From contig NZ_OY776574.1 in NCBI RefSeq assembly GCF_963675815.1, positions 800,001 to 864,000 on the forward strand: a DNA stretch of 64,000 nt, read 5' to 3'. The notes beneath the pieces were generated by a model that searched no databases, was not told the origin of the DNA, and worked only from the letters and a program-made list of their open reading frames with translations. Shown here one piece after another: positions 8,710 through 17,193 of this stretch. Position 1 is the first letter of the stretch. Every line of letters begins with the position of its first letter. The DNA comes from an uncultured Desulfuromusa sp. (GTDB lineage Bacteria; Desulfobacterota; Desulfuromonadia; Desulfuromonadales; Geopsychrobacteraceae). The position numbers and the translations under genes were made by a program.

Positions 8710-9375
8710 ATGTCAACCAACGCCGTTACAGATGCTCACAGCGCACTCACCAGCTATACCAGCTCAGCCAGCGGCAAGGCTAAGCTTGACCAAGATGATT
8801 TTCTGACTCTTTTGGTCGCACAACTTGAACATCAGGATCCTCTTGAGCCACAGGAAAATACTGAGTTTATCGCACAACTGGCCCAATTCAGCGCTCTGGA
8901 GGCACAGACATCAACCAACGATAAACTTGATGCATTACTTTCCGCTCAAGGAAGTAGCGAACAGACAGCAGCTTTTGCCCTCCTCGGTCAAGAAGTGATT
9001 GCAGCATCTGACAGCATTTATTTACAGGGTGACAATGTGAAACTCGGGTTCAGCCTGGAACAATCCGCATCCAGTGCCAAAATCACCATAACAGATGAAG
9101 AAGGCAATGATGTCGCAAGTTTCAGTATGAGTGACCCCGAGGAAGGGTACAACTTCGTCAACTGGGATGGAACCGATAGTTCAGGAAATCCCCTTCCTAA
9201 AGGCGTTTACAGCATGGAAATCAAAGTCACCGATGGGAACGGTCAGGAAGTTGAAAACCAGCCTTTGGTTAAAGTCAGGGTGAACGAAGTTGCCCTCGAT
9301 CCATCTGGCAGCATTTTAGTCACTGATGCCGGCAATCTCCCCATGAATGGGGTGTCATCGGTGGTTGCACAATGA
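8710..9375 (+). CDS. flgD: Flagellar hook assembly (capping) protein FlgD
   Basis: A 221-residue protein. The N-terminal motif LDQDDFLTLLVAQLEHQDPLEPQ... followed by ENTEFIAQLAQFSALE is diagnostic of FlgD. The C-terminal half has the FlgD Ig/Tudor-like region with FVNWDGTDSSGNPLPKGVYSMEIKV. FlgD forms the temporary cap under which FlgE hook subunits polymerise, outside the cell. First gene of a six-gene flagellar unit; its stop overlaps the next start by four bases (ATGA). Confidence 0.95.
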   Translation: MSTNAVTDAHSALTSYTSSASGKAKLDQDDFLTLLVAQLEHQDPLEPQENTEFIAQLAQFSALEAQTSTNDKLDALLSAQGSSEQTAAFALLGQEVIAASDSIYLQGDNVKLGFSLEQSASSAKITITDEEGNDVASFSMSDPEEGYNFVNWDGTDSSGNPLPKGVYSMEIKVTDGNGQEVENQPLVKVRVNEVALDPSGSILVTDAGNLPMNGVSSVVAQ

Positions 9376-9653
9376 AAAGCATTGGAAAACATACAAACCT
9401 TGAACTGAGTTTTTCCTTCCATGCTCGGCAACGTTTAGAAAAACGCCGCCTGCAGTTCTCAGCAGAGGATCTTGAGCGTCTGGACAAGGCTGTTCTGGCT
9501 CTCAATCGAAAGGGTGGCAAGCTCGCGCTTGTCCTGCTCGATCAGTTAGCAATGCTGGTCAGCATCACTAATCGCCGGGTGATTACCGTTGCGGCACAGG
9601 AACAGTTGGAACAAAACGTTTTTACAAATATCGACAGCGCAGCAGTCGCTTGA
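9372..9653 (+). CDS. Small flagellar operon protein (TIGR02530 type)
   Basis: A 93-residue basic protein starting within the flgD stop (ATGA). Segments such as FSFHARQRLEKRRLQFSAEDLERLDKAVLALNRKGGK and VLLDQLAMLVSITNRRVITV match the small protein that lies between flgD and flgE in many Firmicutes and Desulfuromonadia and is named only as a flagellar biosynthesis protein. Its exact job is unknown; position suggests hook assembly or its control. Confidence 0.85.
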   Translation: MKSIGKHTNLELSFSFHARQRLEKRRLQFSAEDLERLDKAVLALNRKGGKLALVLLDQLAMLVSITNRRVITVAAQEQLEQNVFTNIDSAAVA

Positions 9654-9685
9654 TGACCACATTTTAAACACGATAGGAGGAACAG

Positions 9686-10957
9686 ATGGGGCTTTCCAGC
9701 ACACTTTATACCGGAATCAGTGGTCTGCGCAGCAATGCCGAAGCGATGAGCGTGACCGGAAATAATATTTCAAATAGCAATACGGTCGGTTTCAAATCGA
9801 GTAGCACCGTTTTTTCAGATCTTCTCTCTGCCAGCGTCTCAAGCTCAAGTGGAAGCTCTCAGGTTGGGCGAGGGTCCCAGATTTCAACAATAAAAACAAA
9901 CTTCACCCAAGGATCTTTTCAAGATACCATTAATTCTACAGATTTAGCCGTTGATGGTGATGGCTTTTTCATGGTCAGTGCGGCGACCAGTGATGAGATT
10001 AATTACACTCGCAATGGTTCTTTCGGCTTTGATAAAAATGGCTATTTCATTAATGCCGAAGGATACCGGGTTCAGGGAAGGGGCTTTGATCCATATGGTC
10101 AATTAATCGGTGATGATCCAACCGATATCAGGATTGATGTCAATAGCCAGATTCCGGCACGCCAGACCAGTACTCTGACCCTGACCACCAACCTCGATGA
10201 AGGGTCATCAATCGTTGGCCCGTTTGATATCGATGACCCTTCCACCACATCAAACTATTCAACCTCGACCCAACTTTACGATTCTCTCGGCAATATTCAT
10301 GTCGCAACAACCTATTTTACCAAGACCAGCTCACAGCAATGGGAATGGCACATGACTGTCAATAGTTCTGAACTTGATTCGTCCGTAGCCGGTTCAGGGG
10401 CGCTGACCGAAGTTGGTAGCGGCTCCTTAACCTTTGACAGCGTAGGGAATCTTCTGACCGGGGGGAGTAGCTCAACCACTGCAAATACGCTTGTCTGGAA
10501 TAATGGTTCCAGTGTTGTCCCACAGATCGATATGACCTTTGACACCACTCAGTTTAACAAAAAATCATCTATCATTTCTCAAGATCAGGATGGCTATCCT
10601 CCAGGTGAATTTGTCAAAGTGAGTATTACTGACAACGGAACGGTGACAACAAGTTATTCAAATGGTGAAGATATCGATGTTGCCATGCTGACGCTGGCAA
10701 CCTTCGCCAACTCGGCAGGTCTGAACAAAGAAGGAGGCAGCATCTACTCTTCAACAGCAAGGTCAGGTGAACCAAGTATCGGAATAGCCGGAGATTCACA
10801 AGGCTATATCTATACCAACCGCCTGGAACTTTCAAACGTCGACTTGGCGCAAGAATTTGTCAACCTGATTACTATTCAAAATGGCTATTCTGCTTCATCC
10901 AAGGTCATTACTACCACCGACGAAATGTTGCAGGAATTGATTAATCTCGTTCGCTAA
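9686..10957 (+). CDS. flgE: Flagellar hook protein FlgE
   Basis: A 423-residue protein. The N-terminus (LYTGISGLRSNAEAMSVTGNNISNSNTVGFKSS) and C-terminus (LSNVDLAQEFVNLITIQNGYSASSKVITTTDEMLQELINLVR) are the conserved D0 rod/hook coiled-coil segments, and the middle has FlgE signatures such as FMVSAA...YTRNGSFGFDKNGYF. FlgE polymerises outside the cell into the hook. Preceded by a good AGGAGG site. Length is normal for a hook protein with a single insert domain. Confidence 0.95.
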   Translation: MGLSSTLYTGISGLRSNAEAMSVTGNNISNSNTVGFKSSSTVFSDLLSASVSSSSGSSQVGRGSQISTIKTNFTQGSFQDTINSTDLAVDGDGFFMVSAATSDEINYTRNGSFGFDKNGYFINAEGYRVQGRGFDPYGQLIGDDPTDIRIDVNSQIPARQTSTLTLTTNLDEGSSIVGPFDIDDPSTTSNYSTSTQLYDSLGNIHVATTYFTKTSSQQWEWHMTVNSSELDSSVAGSGALTEVGSGSLTFDSVGNLLTGGSSSTTANTLVWNNGSSVVPQIDMTFDTTQFNKKSSIISQDQDGYPPGEFVKVSITDNGTVTTSYSNGEDIDVAMLTLATFANSAGLNKEGGSIYSSTARSGEPSIGIAGDSQGYIYTNRLELSNVDLAQEFVNLITIQNGYSASSKVITTTDEMLQELINLVR

Positions 10958-10981
10958 TGTGATTGCCTCAGGAGCCAAAAG

Positions 10982-11335
10982 ATGGATCAGGATCTACAAC
11001 AAAAATTGAATCGACTGGAAGAACTTATTATTCAGGAGCGTGATTATGCCCGGACTCTGAAGGTCGCCCAGATAAAGGAATTACAGCAGGAAAAAGGAGA
11101 CCTGATCACAGAATTACAGTCTGAAAATGTGACGTATTCTGCTGAGATAAAAATCTTAATAAAAAAAATTCAACGGGAAAACATCCGCAACGCCAAATTG
11201 CTCCATACCTGCCTTGGAAATTTGCGTCAGATGATGAGTCACTGCGCCCAACAACTGACTCCAGTCAGCTACGGTAAACATGGTGCTTGTGTTCAGAATT
11301 CACCTTCTGGATTATTGCTCAACGGGAGAATTTAA
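10982..11335 (+). CDS. flgN: FlgN-like flagellar export chaperone
   Basis: A 117-residue mostly helical protein rich in Glu, Gln, Leu and Lys with long heptad-like stretches, located between flgE and flgK with AGGAG before its ATG. FlgN chaperones are poorly conserved in sequence but have this size, helical content and position just before flgK and flgL, whose products they escort to the export gate. The last 25 residues (after SHCAQQL) look less ordered. The call rests mainly on context. Confidence 0.65.
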   Translation: MDQDLQQKLNRLEELIIQERDYARTLKVAQIKELQQEKGDLITELQSENVTYSAEIKILIKKIQRENIRNAKLLHTCLGNLRQMMSHCAQQLTPVSYGKHGACVQNSPSGLLLNGRI

Positions 11336-11336
11336 T

Positions 11337-12722
11337 ATGGGATTGATGGCGTCACTCTATGCCGGACGATCCGGGCTGTTTGTCAACCAGAAAGGAATTG
11401 AGGTTGCAGGCAATAATGTTGCCAACGTCAACACCCCGGGCTATTCGAAACAAAGCTTGAAGCTGGGATCTTTGCCGACATTGGAATTCAATGGTCAAAT
11501 GATCGGCCAAGGGGCATTTGTCACATCCATTGATCGTAATACCAACGGTTTTGTCCTTTCTCAGTTAAATACTAAAAGTGCCGAGTTTGGTGAAATGGAT
11601 GCTAAATCTCTACCCCTGGCTGAGATTGAACGGATCATCGGTATCGGCGACAGTAGTCTCGCCAATGACATTGTTGACTTCTTTGATTCCTGGCAGAAAC
11701 TGAGTGATAACCCCTCAGGAAATATTGAACGTCAGCAGGCGATGCAATCAGGGACTGATATTGCCAAGAATCTACAAGGGATGGTCCATGACCTCAGTGC
11801 AACCATCGAAGGGCTCAATGATGATATGTCAGCTAACATTATTGATCTGAACAGGAAGTTACAGGAAATCGGGGATCTAAACTCCAAGATCGTTTCATCA
11901 GAATCAACAGGAATTTCATCCAACGCACTACGAGACCAACGCGATCTGCTTCTGCAGGAAGTCTCTGAAACTGCAGGGATCACCTATTACGAGGAAAACA
12001 ATGGAATGATTTCAGTCCAACTTCCTGATGGAACGCCACTGGTCACCGCAAGTGAAGCAAACACAATCAAAACAAGCTGGGTCTCCGGGACACTGGAACT
12101 CAGCCTGACAAGTGGAGCCACAACAATTCCTCTCAATGGAAATAGCTTTGGTGGAGAAATCAAAGGCCAGTTGGAACTACGCGATGAATATATCCCGCAG
12201 CTGGTCGATCAGCTGGACCAGCTTGCATACGGCCTGGCAGAAGCAATCAATACAGTTCATAACAGCGGTATCGACGCTAACGGTCATCCGGGCGGTGATT
12301 ATTTCACCTTTAGCAGTGGTAACCCAAATCCGTGGAGCGGTGCCGCGTCAACACTGACTATGGCACTGACAGATACTTCACAAATTGCCGCCGGATCTGG
12401 TGCGAGCTATCTTCCTGGGGATAACAGTAACTGCCTGAATATCTCCAGTCTGCGAGATCAGACGCTGATTAATGGCAGTACATTTCAAGAATATTACGGC
12501 GTAATTGCAGCTGATGTCGGGTTGGAAGTCAGTCAAAATAATCTGGCTATGACCAGCGCTAATGATGCGATGTTGCAAATTCAAAATATGCGCGATGAAA
12601 CATCAGGTGTTTCGCTTGATGAAGAGATATTGATGCTCACTCAATATCAAACTGGCTACGAAGCAGCAGCAAAATATCTGTCGACCATTGATGAAATGCT
12701 TGACACACTGTTACGGATGTAA
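11337..12722 (+). CDS. flgK: Flagellar hook-associated protein 1, FlgK
   Basis: A 461-residue protein. The start at 11337 is chosen because MGLMASLYAGRSGLFVNQKGIEVAGNNVANVNTPGYSKQ is the conserved FlgK N-terminus; the longer frame from 11280 only overlaps the previous gene. The C-terminus (SGVSLDEEILMLTQYQTGYEAAAKYLSTIDEMLDTLLRM) pairs with it in the D0 domain. FlgK forms the first hook-filament junction ring. It starts one base after the flgN-like stop, so the two are translationally coupled. Confidence 0.95.
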   Translation: MGLMASLYAGRSGLFVNQKGIEVAGNNVANVNTPGYSKQSLKLGSLPTLEFNGQMIGQGAFVTSIDRNTNGFVLSQLNTKSAEFGEMDAKSLPLAEIERIIGIGDSSLANDIVDFFDSWQKLSDNPSGNIERQQAMQSGTDIAKNLQGMVHDLSATIEGLNDDMSANIIDLNRKLQEIGDLNSKIVSSESTGISSNALRDQRDLLLQEVSETAGITYYEENNGMISVQLPDGTPLVTASEANTIKTSWVSGTLELSLTSGATTIPLNGNSFGGEIKGQLELRDEYIPQLVDQLDQLAYGLAEAINTVHNSGIDANGHPGGDYFTFSSGNPNPWSGAASTLTMALTDTSQIAAGSGASYLPGDNSNCLNISSLRDQTLINGSTFQEYYGVIAADVGLEVSQNNLAMTSANDAMLQIQNMRDETSGVSLDEEILMLTQYQTGYEAAAKYLSTIDEMLDTLLRM

Positions 12723-12732
12723 GGAGATAAAA

Positions 12733-13608
12733 ATGAAAGTGACACAAATGGCAACCTATAGAACACTGAAGAATCAACTGAACATAAATACCAGCAGTTT
12801 GAACAGACTTTATGAACAAGCCTTGACAGGAAAACAGGTCAATAAGCCTTCTGATAACCCGTCTGCCATCAGCCCCATACTCAATTCAGATGAGGAAATA
12901 GAGAAAGCAAATTGCTATCTGGAAACAATCGGTTCCACCCAGGATAATCTGGATATTTTGGATGGTTATCTCGACAGTGCCGAAACGTTATTCGTACGTG
13001 TCAAGGAAATCGCTATATCAGGAATCAATTCATCCATGTCCAATGAGGACATGCAAACTCTGGCAGATGAGGTTTCTCACTTACAAGAGCAGCTTACTGA
13101 TATTGCTAACGCCCAGGTCGATGGTAAATATCTCTTTGCTGGTTATGCCGAGGATACACTCCCTTTCAGCGGGGACCCTGTCACTTATAACGGCACAAGT
13201 GACCACAAGATGGTTGAGATTGGATCAGGCCAGACAATTCAAACGAATCTGGCTGGGAATGAATTATTCATGAACCCAGTCGATGTCTTCGCAACACTGA
13301 GCAATCTCGAAGCGGCACTGTCTTCAGGAGATCCGAGTTTGGTTGAAGCACAGATGACGCCCCTTGATCAGGCTGCTGAACAGGTCCGGAGCGGCCGAAC
13401 TGAAATGGGAAATAACAATGCCTATCTGGATGATGTTGCTTCTCTGACTGAAGAGATAAAACTACAGATGTCGGAACGGCTGTCCAATTATGAAGGTGCT
13501 GATTACGTGGAAATTTTGACAAACATCACACTGGCCGAACAATCATATGAAGCCGCACTGGATATCAGTGCCAGACTGTCAAAACTCTCTATTCTCGATT
13601 ATATGTGA
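12733..13608 (+). CDS. flgL: Flagellar hook-associated protein 3, FlgL
   Basis: A 291-residue protein. The start at 12733 follows AAGGAGATAAA and gives the conserved flagellin-like N-terminus (MATYRTLKNQLNINTSSLNRLYEQALTGKQVNKPSDNPSAIS). The C-terminus (LTNITLAEQSYEAALDISARLSKLSILDYM) is the matching D0 helix. FlgL is the second junction protein between hook and flagellin filament. Last gene of the unit; no clear terminator before the next gene. Confidence 0.94.
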   Translation: MKVTQMATYRTLKNQLNINTSSLNRLYEQALTGKQVNKPSDNPSAISPILNSDEEIEKANCYLETIGSTQDNLDILDGYLDSAETLFVRVKEIAISGINSSMSNEDMQTLADEVSHLQEQLTDIANAQVDGKYLFAGYAEDTLPFSGDPVTYNGTSDHKMVEIGSGQTIQTNLAGNELFMNPVDVFATLSNLEAALSSGDPSLVEAQMTPLDQAAEQVRSGRTEMGNNNAYLDDVASLTEEIKLQMSERLSNYEGADYVEILTNITLAEQSYEAALDISARLSKLSILDYM

Positions 13609-13702
13609 AGGACAAAAATAGCTTAATTCTTAAAAAGATGTGGACATGATAAATGACCCAGAAAATAAGTATTATGTCCCCGGAATTCCGAGGGAGCTGC
13701 TT

Positions 13703-14437
13703 ATGAATAGGACAATCCAAGTTATTCTGTCATGGATACTGGTCTCACTCCTGTGCGGTTGTTTGGGACATGCTCCACTTAAAACCCTCAACTACCCTTC
13801 TCCAGATAACTCTTCCTATAAAAATCTGCTTGTATTTCTTCGAGGACTTGGTGGAAGCCATCGTGATTTTGCCCGTGAAGGTTTTGTCGATAGCGTCAGA
13901 CAACGGCACCTGCCCTTTGACATGAGTGCCCCCAATAGCCATTTTGGTTATTATTTTTCCGAGACCATCACCAATCGCCTTGAAACGGATATCATTCTTC
14001 CAGCCAAAGCAAAAGGGTATGAAGAAATCTGGCTGGTCGGTGTATCCATGGGCGGTTTTGGATCGCTTATGTATGCAAAAGATCACCCGGGCAAGATTGA
14101 TGGAATCTATGTGATTGCCCCATTCTTGGGCTATAAAGATATGATTGACGAGATCACCGCAGCGGGTGGAGTTCACAAATGGCAACCAGGAAAGTATGAC
14201 CCAAATGAAGACTGGGAGCGTATGTTCTGGCACTGGTTGAAACAATGCTCGGAAGGGGAAAAACCGATGCCAAACCTCTATCTGGGCTTTGGCAAACAGG
14301 ATGATTTCAATTCAGCTCACCAACTCTTGAGTAAATTACTTCCAGAGGGTCATGTCCTTTCAATTGATGGGGGACATGATATTAAAACGATGAAAGCACT
14401 ATGGCTTCTTTTTCTGCAATGGGATCTTTTGAAATAA
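13703..14437 (+). CDS. Lipoprotein alpha/beta-hydrolase
   Basis: A 244-residue protein. The start at 13703 is chosen because GAGGGAGC precedes it and a lipoprotein signal begins there, ending in the lipobox LLCGC; the longer frame from 13640 has no such features. The body has an alpha/beta-hydrolase fold: VFLRGLGGSHRDF near the oxyanion region, nucleophile elbow GVSMGG, and GGHD with a histidine near the C-terminus. The likely acidic residue is in FGKQDDF. Esterase or lipase activity is probable, the substrate unknown. It would be anchored in an envelope membrane. It ends at a terminator shared with amtB on the other strand. Confidence 0.75.
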   Translation: MNRTIQVILSWILVSLLCGCLGHAPLKTLNYPSPDNSSYKNLLVFLRGLGGSHRDFAREGFVDSVRQRHLPFDMSAPNSHFGYYFSETITNRLETDIILPAKAKGYEEIWLVGVSMGGFGSLMYAKDHPGKIDGIYVIAPFLGYKDMIDEITAAGGVHKWQPGKYDPNEDWERMFWHWLKQCSEGEKPMPNLYLGFGKQDDFNSAHQLLSKLLPEGHVLSIDGGHDIKTMKALWLLFLQWDLLK

Positions 14438-14483
14438 ACAGTAGATTGTAAGCCAGAAGTTTCAAGCAACTTCGAATGACTGA

Positions 14484-14523
14484 TAAAAAAAGGCCGCTAT
14501 TCTCACAGCGGCCCTTTTTTTCA
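14484..14523. terminator. Bidirectional terminator between hydrolase and amtB
   Basis: GGCCGCT (14492-14498) pairs with AGCGGCC (14507-14513), flanked by a run of A on the left and a run of T on the right, so it can end transcription from both converging genes. Confidence 0.9.
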
Positions 14524-14541
14524 ATTATGCTTCGTGTCAAT

Positions 14542-15894
14542 CTAATTCCTAGAAACCGATGATGAAGTATACCCCGAGATCCCCGAAGAGCCACCAATGC
14601 TGACACGTTGGAAGTCAGGATAAGCTTCCATACCAATTTCACAGGAATCACAACCCAGCATCTCTTCTTCTTCTCCCACCCGGATACCGATGGTGTATTT
14701 CAATGCCAGCCAGACAATCGAGGAGGTGATGATCACGAAGGCTCCGGTGGCCACAACGCCAATGAACTGGGTCACAAAGCTGGCTTCACCATCCGTGATA
14801 GGAACGGCCAAGGTTCCCCAGATGCCACACACAAGGTGAACCGACAGAGCACCGACAACGTCATCAATCTTCAGTTTATCAAAGAAGGGGACGGCCAGAA
14901 CAGCCAGAATACCACCGACGGCACCGATGAGGGTGGCGGCACCGAGGGAGGGTGTGGCCGGACCGGCGGTAATGGAGACCAGACCGGCCAGGGCACCGTT
15001 GAGGGCCATGGTGACGTCAACTTTTTTATACAGAATCTGAACCATGATCATGGCGGCAATCATCCCGCCACAGGCGGCCATGTTGGTGTTGACCATAACG
15101 TTGGACATTTCGATAGCGGAAGCGGCATCGCCCAGAGCGAGAACGGAACCACCGTTAAATCCATACCATCCCATCCACAGGATGAAGGTTCCCAGGGTTG
15201 CCAGTGGGATATTGGAACCGGGAAGGGGATTAACTTGACCTGATTTGCTGTATTTGCCTTTGCGGGCACCCAGAATGATGGCGCCGGTCAGGGCGGCCCA
15301 GCCACCGACGGAGTGGACAATGGTGGATCCGGCATAGTCAGAAAAACCCATTTCTGAGAGCCAACCGCCGCCCCAGCCCCAGGAGCCCTGGATCGGATAG
15401 ATGATGCCACAGAGAACAACACAGAAGGCCAGGAACGACCAGAGTTTGATCCGTTCAGCAACACAACCGGACACAACGGAACAGGCGGCACCACAAAAGA
15501 CCATCTGGAAAAACCAGTCGGAGGCGGCAGAATAACCGGAGGAGTAGTCTCCGGCTGCGGCTGCGGCATCGTCTGCGCCCCAGAGGCCGAAACTGCCCAT
15601 GAAGCCACCGTCAACACCGGCGTACATCAGGTTGTAGCCGACCAGGTAGAAGAGGATCCCGGCGATTCCGAACAGGGAGATATTTTTCAGGCAGATGGTC
15701 GCGACATTTTTGGAGCGGACCAGACCGGATTCCAGCATGCCGAATCCGGCAGCCATCCACATGACCAGGATTCCCATCACCAGAAAGGAAAAGGTGTTGA
15801 GGATATAAGACATCTCGGAAACCGGGGCGTCTTCGGCGAGAGCCAGAGTGGGTAACAGTAATAACCCAGCGAATAAAATCATGAACTTTTTCAT
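14542..15894 (-). CDS. amtB: Ammonium transporter AmtB
   Basis: A 450-residue protein with a cleavable-type signal peptide (MKKFMILFAGLLLLPTLALAE) followed by about eleven membrane helices of the Amt family. Recognisable signatures are MWMAAGFGMLESG, DWFFQMVFCGAACSVVSG, DYAGSTIVHSVGGWAALTGA and the C-terminal region. It conducts ammonium across the inner membrane and is gated by GlnK, encoded just upstream on the same strand. AAAGGAGA precedes the start. The tail after SCEIGMEAYPDF is short and Ser/Gly rich. Confidence 0.96.
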   Translation of the reverse strand: MKKFMILFAGLLLLPTLALAEDAPVSEMSYILNTFSFLVMGILVMWMAAGFGMLESGLVRSKNVATICLKNISLFGIAGILFYLVGYNLMYAGVDGGFMGSFGLWGADDAAAAAGDYSSGYSAASDWFFQMVFCGAACSVVSGCVAERIKLWSFLAFCVVLCGIIYPIQGSWGWGGGWLSEMGFSDYAGSTIVHSVGGWAALTGAIILGARKGKYSKSGQVNPLPGSNIPLATLGTFILWMGWYGFNGGSVLALGDAASAIEMSNVMVNTNMAACGGMIAAMIMVQILYKKVDVTMALNGALAGLVSITAGPATPSLGAATLIGAVGGILAVLAVPFFDKLKIDDVVGALSVHLVCGIWGTLAVPITDGEASFVTQFIGVVATGAFVIITSSIVWLALKYTIGIRVGEEEEMLGCDSCEIGMEAYPDFQRVSIGGSSGISGYTSSSVSRN

Positions 15895-15945
15895 CTCAAA
15901 TCTCCTTTTTTATGACTGAAACTTTAATAATTGCTGGATTAATAC

Positions 15946-16284
15946 CTAGAGAGAATCTTCACCGGATTCGCCGGTACGGATCCTGACGGACTGCTCTATT
16001 GCGCTGACAAAAATCTTGCCGTCGCCAATCCGTCCGGTACTGGCTTCACGCTGGACGGCTGCCACAACAGCATCGACCTGATCATCTGCAACAACGAGTT
16101 CGATCTTGATCTTGGGGATAAAATCAATCTGATACTCGGCTCCGCGATACAATTCGGTGTGTCCTTTTTGGCGTCCGAATCCACGGACTTCACTGACCGT
16201 CATGCCGCTGAGTCCCATCTCGGTGATCGCTGCCTTGACATCGTCCAACTTGAACGGTTTGATGATGCATTCAACTTTCTTCAT
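15946..16284 (-). CDS. glnK: PII nitrogen regulatory protein GlnK
   Basis: A 112-residue protein with the full PII pattern: KKVECIIKPFKLDDVKAAI at the start, the T-loop RGFGRQKGHTELYRGAEY containing the uridylylation tyrosine (about residue 51), and GRIGDGKIFV near the C-terminus. PII senses 2-oxoglutarate and ATP/ADP and blocks AmtB when nitrogen is plentiful. Pairing with amtB 50 bases downstream makes GlnK the better name than GlnB. A sigma-54-type promoter lies upstream. Confidence 0.95.
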   Translation of the reverse strand: MKKVECIIKPFKLDDVKAAITEMGLSGMTVSEVRGFGRQKGHTELYRGAEYQIDFIPKIKIELVVADDQVDAVVAAVQREASTGRIGDGKIFVSAIEQSVRIRTGESGEDSL

Positions 16285-16346
16285 CCTGAAGTTCTCCTTT
16301 CAAAAAAACATCTGCAATGACCTGTTCTCGTAACTACAGTTGTCAT

Positions 16347-16362
16347 AGCATCCAGTATGCCA
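16347..16362 (-). promoter_or_regulatory. Sigma-54 promoter of glnK-amtB
   Basis: On the minus strand the sequence TGGCATACTGGATGCT matches the sigma-54 consensus (TGGCAC-N5-TTGCA/T) with the invariant GG and GC at the right spacing and two changes elsewhere. It lies about 63 bases before the glnK ATG. Nitrogen-limitation control of glnK-amtB through NtrC and sigma-54 is established in other proteobacteria, so site and genes agree. Confidence 0.75.
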
Positions 16363-16560
16363 ACAGCATAACCTACTGGTATTAAAGGAGAATAGCGTCA
16401 ACAATATCTTCTTTTGCCTTTATTTTAGGCAGAGGTAAAAACTCATGCTCATCCACTAGGCAACCAAATTTCCTCAATAACGAATATCGATATTGACACC
16501 CACTTCAAACAAATGTTTAAATCAAGCGTTTATTTCTTTTCCCTGAATGAAAGAACCGCC

Positions 16561-17193
16561 ATGTCACAATGCGATACAAAAACCAGAATTCTTGATGGTG
16601 CTGAGCAAATGTTTGCCCGGGAGGGGTTTCACAATACCTCTCTGCGAGCGTTAACCCGCCTGGCTGAAGTCAATCTGGCCTCAGTCAACTATCACTTTGG
16701 TTCTAAAAAGGCTCTGCTTAAAGCCGTCATAGAGCGACGCCTTCTCCCTTTAAATGCAGTCCGGGAAGAGAAAATCGGGACCGTCCTAGCTCTGGCAAGT
16801 CAAAATTCGCGCCCCCCCACAGCTGAAGCGCTGTTGCGCGCCTTTATTGAACCTACTCTGGAATTTCGAAATATCGGCCCGGGAGCCCAAGAGTTTACTT
16901 TCCTGATTGGACGAGCTTCGAGTGACCCCGACGAAACCATCCGCAACTGTTTTGTAGAGCTTATTTTGCCTCTATTTCAGCTGTTATTTAAAGGGCTGAG
17001 GGAAGCATTGCCACAACTTTCTCCTGAAATCCTGTTGGCCAGGCTCCACTTCATTTTGGGAAGTATGAATCATGTGATGTGTATGGACAGCCACCCAGTA
17101 TCCCCGGCAAGCCTGCCGGCGTCTTTCAAATCAAAAGCTTTAACTGACCAATTATTAAAATTCGTCCTCGCCGGACTGGAGGCTCCCGAATGA
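16561..17193 (+). CDS. TetR-family repressor of the efflux operon
   Basis: About 210 residues from the ATG at 16561; an in-frame ATG at 16513 would add 16 residues unlike TetR proteins. The helix-turn-helix is RILDGAEQMFAREGFHNTSLRALTRLAEVNLASVNYHFGSKKALLKAVIERR. The ligand-binding part matches the C-terminal domain of TetR proteins that sit in front of RND pumps. Its stop overlaps the next start (ATGA), so it is the first gene of the efflux operon and probably represses it. Confidence 0.88.
   Translation: MSQCDTKTRILDGAEQMFAREGFHNTSLRALTRLAEVNLASVNYHFGSKKALLKAVIERRLLPLNAVREEKIGTVLALASQNSRPPTAEALLRAFIEPTLEFRNIGPGAQEFTFLIGRASSDPDETIRNCFVELILPLFQLLFKGLREALPQLSPEILLARLHFILGSMNHVMCMDSHPVSPASLPASFKSKALTDQLLKFVLAGLEAPE

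Noticed and set aside
14608..15243. 211-codon plus-strand frame opposite amtB
   Set aside because: Gly/His/Asp-rich composition arising from the antisense of a conserved transporter; no ribosome site or family.
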